From Litomosoides sigmodontis (Eukaryota; Nematoda; Chromadorea; Rhabditida; Onchocercidae): a stretch of 64,000 bases of DNA. How positions within the stretch are numbered: the first letter of the stretch is position 1; the number at the start of each line of letters is the position of its first letter. The notes under the pieces are model-generated. The model did no database searches, was not told the origin of the DNA, and saw nothing but the letters and a program-made list of their open reading frames with translations. Positions 42,790 through 64,000 of the stretch are shown piece after piece. Made by a program: the position numbers and the translations under genes. Location of the stretch: contig OY718806.1 of NCBI GenBank assembly GCA_963070105.1, positions 4,175,865 through 4,239,864 on the forward strand, read 5' to 3'.

Positions 42790-43450
42790 ATGAGGTATAT
42801 ATCAGCGTATATGTTGGCAGCGATGGGACCGAAACATCATGTAACAGTGAGTGATATCGAAAATATTCTGGGATCAGTGGGAGTCGATTGTGAACATGAT
42901 AAAGCTGTAGGAGTTATTAAAAAAATGCAAGGAAAAACGTTGGATGAACTGATAACTGAAGGATCAAGGTATCTCACATCAGGACCATCAGCTTCGTCAT
43001 GTATTGGTATCTTCCTTTACAATTATTTGTGCAAAAAGCTTATGTTTCTAGTTACGTATTTCTTGCTCCGGATAATGTTTATCTTCCCATGGGGTTCTGG
43101 TAAAGACCAGTCCGTGTTTTGAAAGGAGCCATATGTATTTAACTTGGACTCCAGTTAAGTGTGCTACATTCGTTGTGGGCTAGGAAAAAATGTAGTGCAA
43201 GTGGGTATAGCGTCCTTTTTTACAGGTTGTTTTGATATAGCTGGGTTCTTTAGGATGTTTTATTTTTAAAAATTTGAGTACATTATATCTTGATCTCCAA
43301 TAATATTATTTATTAGGCGTTACACCCACTGCTGCTGGTCCCTCTGCTGATGCTAAAGGTGCTGTCACAGATGTACCAATGGAGAAGGAGGAAAAGAAAG
43401 AGAAAGAGGACGAGTCTGATGAAGACATGGGCTTCGGGCTCTTCGATTGA
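42790..43450 (+). CDS. rla-2: 60S acidic ribosomal protein P2
   Basis: Two exons, 42790-43006 and 43317-43450, encode 116 residues, the usual size for P2. The N-terminal dimerisation domain reads MRYISAYMLAAMG, then DIENILGSVGV, then VIKKMQGKTLDELI. A short Ala/Gly/Pro hinge and a charged stretch (KEEKKEKEDESDEDMG) follow, then the invariant end MGFGLFD. These features separate P2 from P1. P2 pairs with P1 on uL10 to form the ribosomal stalk that recruits elongation factors. The donor at 43007 in ATTG/GTATCT was chosen over an earlier AG/GTATCT because only it keeps the MGFGLFD frame. The hinge is shorter in alanine than in vertebrates. The gene is divergent from FoxP and on the same strand as egl-19. 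Confidence 0.97.
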
Positions 43451-45830
43451 TTTCTTTCCTTCATCCTTGTTATGTTATTTAAAATATTTTCTGGTGAAAA
43501 AGAGAAACATTTCGAACTTGTCTCTTGCAACAAGGTACAGCACTTTACAATATTAATAATTCAGCGGAACTGGCTACGCTGCGATTGTAGCACTAGTATC
43601 TGTTTTGCAGCACAGGTACCTGTTGAATTCGTAATTCATGAGTGTGAATTCGCCGACTAGATGTATATCATTTTGTCAGTTTCTACCATAACTCGCAGTA
43701 GTTACAGTGTGAGTGAATGTGCAATTTTATTGCGGTGTGGCTGAATTTTCAGATCAAATACAGAAAAGTCTGAGTTTTGTGGATTAACATTCACATTTTC
43801 TTTAAGGCGAAGTTTGAACGTGAAATTGATATGAACAAAGGATGGAAATGTGGTGTTGATGTATAAAGATATTTGTTAGCCTAACAACATGGTAGACCTG
43901 CTGATTTGCATCATAATGTTCTCGATTAATTGGTTATGTCTTTCGTTCTCTAAGTGTATGTCCAGGAGGATTTTGGGAACTTTACATCTCATATTTGACA
44001 AGATGCGTAAGCGTATGTCGGAAATCATCTCTAAGTACCAACTGCGTAACCGAATTGATGACTGGACAAAAGAGCAGTGGGTGTTGGTGATAAAGTACTG
44101 TAATTTAGGGGATCGTGCAGTTTCTTGCATCAATTCATATTTTGTTTATATCTGTTGGTTTGTTGCTCTATTTGATGCAGTGGGTAAGAAATGTGGCTAT
44201 ACTGAATGCAGGATGGAATGAGAAACTATGCTAGGATTGCAAGAAGCGATCGCCCGCACCATTAGCAATGTTGGCGAAGAAGCAGTGAAGGGCGTAGGAA
44301 AAAAGAAGACACTTGGGGGAGGGAGGGGGAGTTAGTAGGTAGGATCGTCGTCATCTATCTCAAGAGAGAGAGAGAGCGCATGGCTGGTTTATGAGGAGAG
44401 GCCTCATGGCCACTTGGCTAGTGTTTGTGCTTCCGCGGCCGCTTTGGCTGGGAGAATGCTGGCGAATGGGGAGAGAGCTGTCTTGCTGAGTGACTGACTG
44501 ACTAGCTGTAGTCCTGGATAGCGCAGATATGCTAGCTAGCTGACAAAAAGCTTGGCACGAGGTATGAACGCAGGGTTGCTGCACAACAACTGCAACAGCT
44601 GAGGGAAAACGGACGAGAGGGACACTGACATTACTTCAGCACACTTTCAGGGATATTATAGACGTGCTGCCACACCGAGAGTGGAATCGAGTTTTTACGC
44701 GTTGGTGAGGACAGCTTATCTTGTCAGCTTTATGCTAGAAGTGCTGCTGCTGCTGCAACTACTACTGCTGCTGCTTCTGCGGTCTTCATTGCAACTACGA
44801 CTGATCGTGCTGTTCCTTCGCGAATCAATAGCCAAGGAGGAAAGTTGGCGTTGCATCGTTGGATAAGCTCGTTCATGGCAGAAACTGTTCCTGGAGAACA
44901 AATGAACTAGCCCCTTCTACATGTCAGGTAAGAGGATCTCTTTCAACTCATTATTACCTACTATTTTATTTTCTTACACTTAATATTACCTACCTTGGTA
45001 TCGGTACTAATTTCATTGTCATTAAATTCATCTACCAGTGCTCTTATTTGTAGCAAAATAACAAAACGCTTCTTAACTTACTCACTCCATATTGACGGAA
45101 ATTTGTTTACCAACCTAAACGGTTTAATTTGCATCCAACCCTTGACTGCTACAAATCAATCCGTTTCATTATTTACGCTTTCGTTTCTTGAACTGTGTGT
45201 GAAAACATTTTTAAAATTTATGTACCTTCGATGTCTTCTTTTTTCCTGTGTGATTGACAAGTGAGGTCGGTATGTAAGCTGATATAACAATCATTACATC
45301 ATTATTTGAAATTTCAATTCATTTCTTAATTTGATATCTTAAGATTTGCCTGCTAATTCACCTTTACTCAACACCAGTTTTCTTATTCGTTTGCTCAACT
45401 CAAAATTCCTGGCATTAGCAATTACAGTTCGTTTCACGGACTTTTTTTGGTTTCGTTTTCGGTATTTCATTGTACGAATTCTGAGGTCTGAATTTTTGAT
45501 CGTAACTAAGTCGCAACTGCTTTTTCCCAAAGTTTTTTAGATATAAATATTTGCAGACTTTCTTTCTGTTTGTTTTAGAATTTGGTCGCCAAAAGTCAGA
45601 ATTTTGCTATTGTAGGACAAAAGCTAAGCGATCAAGATCGTCATTAATATATTCTTATTTCCCGATCATTTCAAATCATCGAAATGAAGAGGCATCCAAT
45701 TTCTCTTCTAATTTTTCTTTAATCGAGTAAAACACCATGAAACAAGTATCGTGAAAAATCAACGAGTGTCGGTAATGCGACTACCGGGCCAATAAATTAT
45801 CGATATCGATTTTTCATAATTTTATCTACC

Positions 45831-45881
<51 letters not shown>
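45831..45881. repeat. (TA)n adjoining (GA)n
   Basis: TA units with one TATG variant to about 45864 change directly into GA units to about 45881. Confidence 0.93.
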
Positions 45882-48020
45882 GGAGAAAGGCAAAAAGAAA
45901 AGAGACATGATTTCATTTTATTTCAGATTTTATCGAGAACTATTTTTCATTATTTTTTAATTTTCGTTCGTATGAGTTTGGTGCATTAAAATTTTTTGTT
46001 CGAATTCTACTAATAAAAAAAATTTCAACGTTGCAGTAATTGCGGTAATTTTTTGAGTGGAAGACAAAGCGAGGTTATAATATTTCATAAAATTTTCATC
46101 CCTTGAGTGCAGTACTTTAAAAAAACGACAATTGAATGTGGAACAGAATCCCCGGTAATTAGGAAGCCTGTGGTTCCGGTCAGCTTAACTACGTATCCTT
46201 CTCAAGGGAATCCAATGATTCAATCTTTTTTCAGCTGCCCCTTTTTATGTCCTCTTGCCCGCACACGCAATTTGAAAAGCATTCTTGAATGTTTTTTCTT
46301 TTTATAACTTCGTACAAAAAAAAATTTTTGTGAATTAAAATCTTGATGGTTGGTTGTCGAAGAAGCCATCCCTAACTTTACTGCTTTTGTTGAACTCCAT
46401 TTCTTTCCAACAACATTTTTTCAAGAAAAATATAAAAATATAAGAAAATTCAAGAAAAATGTGCAATTATGGTTGCACGGGAATGAAATTAAGGCGAAGT
46501 GATTTGTTTTGTATCTTAACCGTTTACTGTGAGACATACTACAAACTTTTGAAATGCTCAATTAGAAAAGAAACGCAGTTCAAGCAGATTGGAAAAGTTT
46601 TTCTTGAGGGCACCATTCAGAACACATTAATTTATAATTTTTGGGTTATTTTAAAAATATCGCGCAGGAATTTTCATGACGATAAAGAAAGAAAATATTA
46701 GTGTCAAAGAAAAAATTATTGTTTGCATTTCGTTGTGCTGAACATTGGCCCACACTTATAGCGTTTTTTATGCCTGATATGGGATAAGAAAAATTTTGCT
46801 TATATCTAGTATTATGCCAAATTTATCTAGTCTAAACTGAGTCACAAAACATAACATGAAGTAAAAAATATGGCAGTTGTATAAGCTCACTGATCATGAA
46901 CGTGCTAAATGATCAAATTAGGAAGGAAGACGGAGAAATTTCTGTGAAAACAGAGAAAAAAAGTGTTAATTCTGACATTATCAATAATTATCAAAGGGCT
47001 TCTCTTCTGGTAACATGCATTTCGACGACTTCATTTCATCTCGAATTCATACACTTTCACAGCAATCATATCGCCGGAATCTTTTAAACACTTCCTACCA
47101 TGGATATATCTCAGAGAAGGTTATGGACTTGTTTGTTGTTGGAAAATTTTGAAGTCCATATAAGCCTTCATTCATTTATGAGCATCGGTCTACCAAGTTT
47201 TATGGCAGGATTATTCTCTCCATCCTTATCATTTGAATTACTCCTATTGATTAACCACCGTTCTCTTCATTGGACATGAAGCATAAACATATTTGTATTC
47301 GAAACCACTGGACAGCTATCCACTTCTCCCTGTAGGTCACAACTCCGCACTGCATTGTTTGGAAACTGGCTATAGTTAGATGGAACTAATTCCTTCCCTT
47401 ATCCTCGTAAAACTAAATCACCATTTTATACCTTTTTTTGCAAGTAGCGACGAATCACTCATATCTGCTTATATTCTTGCAAACACTAAACGCACCTATT
47501 GAAAATTTTTAAAGGTTTTATAAAAAATGGTATCGTTATGCATAATTCTGGAAGCGATCAATTTTATTATATGTTCACTGATTTGCAGACAATCTGATAA
47601 ACGAAACTATTCTTGCAGACAGCCCTGATAGCTCCATCGCTTTTGAATTTTTGATTTTAAATTTCAAATTGTAATCCTTTTTTGTAATCGTTTTTTTTAT
47701 TTCATTTATAGAAAATAAAATTTGAACATTCTGCTTTCAAATGTCTACTGATAATAAGTACAGCCCATAGCTAGACTATTATTATAGTTCTTATTATTCG
47801 GTGCTTCAGGTTTAGATATTTCCTCCTCCTTGCTTTCTTTTTCTGCCAGCTATTCACTAATAGACGGGAAATAATTTAGTGCACCTCAATAAATAGCACG
47901 TGGTGGTGACATTTTGTCAGCCATAAGCGATCATCAGTTCTCCTACTTATTACTTTTCCTATCAGTTGATTTGTTTTATCGATTGTTCCAAACTAATTGT
48001 CATTGTGTCTTAGGAAGTGC

Positions 48021-48039
48021 GGGGGGGGGGGGGGGGGGG
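48021..48039. repeat. Poly-G homopolymer
   Basis: Nineteen G in a row, about 75 bp before the acceptor of the first egl-19 coding exon. Its length is likely to be unreliable. Confidence 0.92.
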
Positions 48040-48127
48040 AAGGAGGGAAAAATTACATTTTCTAGTTCATTTCTTGCATTTTATGTCAATTCCTTGAATA
48101 AATGCTGAAATTTCAGTGCTGGTCAGT

Positions 48128-61687
<13,560 letters not shown>

Positions 61688-63197
61688 TTCTGAAAAGTGA
61701 TTTTAGCTGGAAGATTCCTCTCTAACTTTTCTCTTCTTTCTCTTAGTCCGTTCCTAGAAATAACGTACATGGGTGGCTGTAGTCTCCTTTCAAGATTTTT
61801 AGTGAAAGCTAATAGAAAATGATTTGCTCAACGAACTGCGCCTTCTCTGTTTTTGTGTGTTGCAAAATTTGGTGGTTGATATCGCAGATTTTATTCATTT
61901 TGTTGTAATTCAGAATTTTTCTCTTCACTTTGCAATAAAAGTCTGAAATGAGTCTGGCAAATCTTGTCTGTGATAAGTCACATTAAGCCTTTTTAAATAA
62001 TTTCCTCCCTGAAAATGTTGAGGGTTATTCGGTGATATGAAATATGAAATGTAAAAACTTTTACCAGGAAGACACATAGGAATATTATAATAATTCGTAT
62101 TCAAAGTGTCCTTTCATTTCTTTCTTTTCCATTGCTGCTATGTACAGATTTTTCTTGTAGTGATTTTATCTTGAAAACTGAAGCGTTTTGGAGTACTGTT
62201 TCCGAGTAAACATGGTGCTAATAAACTGGTTTTATGCTATATTTCACCCTCGAAGAACGCCTGCAACGAAAGGGCTGGTGGGTTATGTTTATGATCAAAA
62301 TCTCTTTCTTTCTCTCTCTCCCTCTGCCTGAAATAAGCTGTAAAATATTACAAGGAATGGAAAATATATTGGTATATGGAAGTGCGTAGTTATTTGATAT
62401 ATTAAGCAGTTGCATACCGGACACGGTACTTTCTTTTACGGCAAATAACCAATTTATGCTATGATTAGCATAACACAACTTCATGGTCATGTGGTCAATG
62501 ACGCAAAATCTGCTTAATAATAGTGTGGCGGAAGTTGGGGAAGTGAATTTTCTGCTGTATTTCTGGAATTCCGATCTACAACGAAATAAGCATCATTGAT
62601 ATGCCAACATAGATAATACTAAAAGATCGAAGTATAACCAATCGAGTGATGTTTGACGACGTACTTCAAGTGATACTTACTATTAAACCCTCTTCTAAGT
62701 TTAATTTTGGTTTTTCTTGCTTACTATCAAAGCAAAATGGCCCTTAGAATGTTACGCAATTCCTACGAGGACAAGGATGGTATAGAATGGATGGAACAGA
62801 TTCAAAAGGGACGGACTTATTTTAACCGAAGGCAATAAAGTTGAGCAACGAAATATAATGACACACTGGAATAGGCGTAAAGAAGACAGAAGAGAGGAGG
62901 AAGCGCAACTCAGAAAGATCTAAAACAGTAGATGGGACAGATTTGCATAACCTTCCAGGAAGATGGTGGGTTGAGTGGCACAACCGTTTACCTTCATAAC
63001 TAGTCTTTTCAAAGAGAAATTTCGAAAAGCTGCAGAAGCAGCGTATGGTTTAGAAATGACAACATGTGGACGGTGGCAACCCTATGGGTAACTATCATTG
63101 TGTTCTTTTTGCGCTCTAGCTTAGTTCCTCATTTTATATTCTTGGTACTTATGATTGACACGCATTTCAGATCATCTTTTCGAGGACAGTAGAGCAA
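61688..63197. other. Region between egl-19 and the AIMP2-like gene
   Basis: It contains the egl-19 3' UTR, a CT-rich run near 62302-62326, and at 62737-63090 a string of short frames with a Trp/Arg-rich, protein-like character broken by stops (33 codons from 62737, then others). These may be a decayed gene or upstream exons I could not assemble. An acceptor CGCATTTCAG sits at 63161-63170, before the AIMP2-like ATG. Confidence 0.4.
61934..61939 (+). terminator. Probable egl-19 poly(A) signal
   Basis: The first AATAAA after the egl-19 stop, about 250 nt downstream. Assigned by position and sequence only. Confidence 0.5.
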
Positions 63198-64000
63198 ATG
63201 TATTCTGTGAAACCATACCTGAATTCCTATGAAAAATTGTGTCCGCCTGACGTGATGTATTCTGTAAAGAGTTATCATGATACTAATGGTATGTTGTTCG
63301 TTTAAATGTAATATTATTTTTCATTTTGAGTTTCTCATACCGTGATGTTGTGCTGTCTGTGGTGATTGTGCAGCAGACTACTGCAATTCCTAAAGATTAC
63401 TCACCGTATTTCGAAACTTTTAACATCTTAATTAACAAATGTTGTGTTTACAGAAGCGATAGGAAATATTAAAGGTGGCGTCAATACTTCAGTGAAAGAA
63501 AATTTGAAGGAAATTATCAACAGGCATCAACTAGAACTCATTGAAGAGCTTACAAAATTTATTGATCGTTTGAATAAGACATTAATAAGCTGTCCTTCGT
63601 CTTCAACAAAAAAGGAAGCAACATTCAAAGAGCCGAAGACCCACCTCAGTGTTCTGCAGCAACAATTTACATTTAGAAAGGTGAACTCATGGCTCCTAGT
63701 TTAATCACAACTGCATTTCCTATTCATAGTTAATAATAGGCTTGTTTACTGTTCCAAAATTGCATAATCTCATATTTTAATCAGCGAAATTAAGATTTTA
63801 GGACGGTTTACTTTTCAGGGTAAGGTTGGTATTTCACCAAAGGAGCAAATGGGTATATCCTATCCTCAAGAATTAACTGTTTTCGAAACTGTAAAAGACC
63901 TCATGAAAACGATCACACTTGTCGGAGATATTGAACAAGCGTGGTTGAAGAATTTGGCCAAAGTTGGTGCAAGAACTTACGTATTGTTTGAAGGATTAAA
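63198..64000 (+). CDS. AIMP2-like multisynthetase complex scaffold protein (5' part)
   Basis: Three exons are visible, 63198-63288, 63454-63680 and 63819-64000; the third is still open at the window end. The start MYSVKPYLNSYEK and a second PPDVMYSVKSY block resemble the N terminus of AIMP2 (MYxVKPY, then a CMYxL repeat), the part that in human AIMP2 docks lysyl-tRNA synthetase. A predicted helical segment follows (VKENLKEIINRHQLELIEEL), where AIMP2 has its leucine zipper. AIMP2 ends in a GST-like domain; the last visible exon does not yet show it clearly. If right, the product scaffolds the aminoacyl-tRNA synthetase complex. The start was chosen at the ATG that aligns with the family. Recognition rests on two short motifs, so certainty is moderate. 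Confidence 0.55.

Larger units (their letters stand above)
43451..48127. other. Intergenic region upstream of egl-19
   Basis: This 4.7-kb stretch should contain the egl-19 promoter and its non-coding first exon or exons. The segment 44340-44930 is richer in G+C, starts with a GA run, and ends at a strong donor (CAG/GTAAGA, donor at 44928) that has no coding exon before it. It may be an egl-19 5' UTR exon splicing to the acceptor at about 48114. The frames at 43876-44221 (both strands) and 45339-45540 (both strands) are unassigned. Confidence 0.45.

Noticed and set aside
44549..44562. CTTGGCACGAGG, resembling a cDNA cloning adaptor
   Set aside because: A short match expected by chance at this window length; the sequence continues as ordinary genomic DNA on both sides.

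Overview
The window is nuclear DNA of a nematode, most likely a clade III (filarial-type) parasite. It is AT-rich. Its genes are split into many small exons by introns of about 50-450 bp with AT-rich interiors and TTTCAG-type acceptors. The proteins read like nematode orthologues; the L-type calcium channel in particular matches EGL-19 along its whole length. Species cannot be fixed from the sequence. I see no bacterial, viral or toxin genes, and no tRNA, rRNA or CRISPR. Layout from left to right: CNOT4 (E3 ligase of the CCR4-NOT complex, +, 486-5838); mitoribosomal protein mS24/uS3m (-, 7075-7953), which shares a 157-bp head-to-head promoter with a ZC3HC1/NIPA-type zinc-finger protein (+, 8111-10754); a CTTNBP2 N-terminal-domain coiled-coil protein (-, 11297-14393); the Rab28 GTPase (-, 16703-18276); a FoxP forkhead factor (-, from 20980, five 3' coding exons to 28041 plus a candidate polyQ first exon at 31408-31499); ribosomal stalk protein P2 (+, 42790-43450); the Cav1 alpha-1 subunit egl-19 (+, 48128-61687, 39 coding exons, 1886 codons plus stop by my count); and the 5' part of an AIMP2-like scaffold gene cut by the window end (+, 63198-64000). 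Between FoxP and P2 lies about 11 kb without any gene I can prove. It holds a dense microsatellite cluster (28.8-31.5 kb) and the most striking structure of the window: a 1,363-bp inverted duplication (32979-34341 and 40181-41543) that is identical at all but one position I could find, with a 5.84-kb spacer. Its recency means either a young duplication or inversion, gene conversion between the arms, or an assembly artefact. The genes are unrelated in function (mRNA decay, mitochondrial and cytosolic translation, cilia traffic, transcription, excitability). No operon-type spacing is visible among them. Two introns (Rab28 intron 2 and egl-19 intron 26) use GC-AG instead of GT-AG sites, forced by reading frame and homology. 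Exon boundaries were worked out by hand from frame, splice consensus and family alignment from memory. Most are firm; those marked as uncertain are the middle of ZC3HC1, CNOT4 exon 10, egl-19 exon 20 and the 5' part of FoxP.
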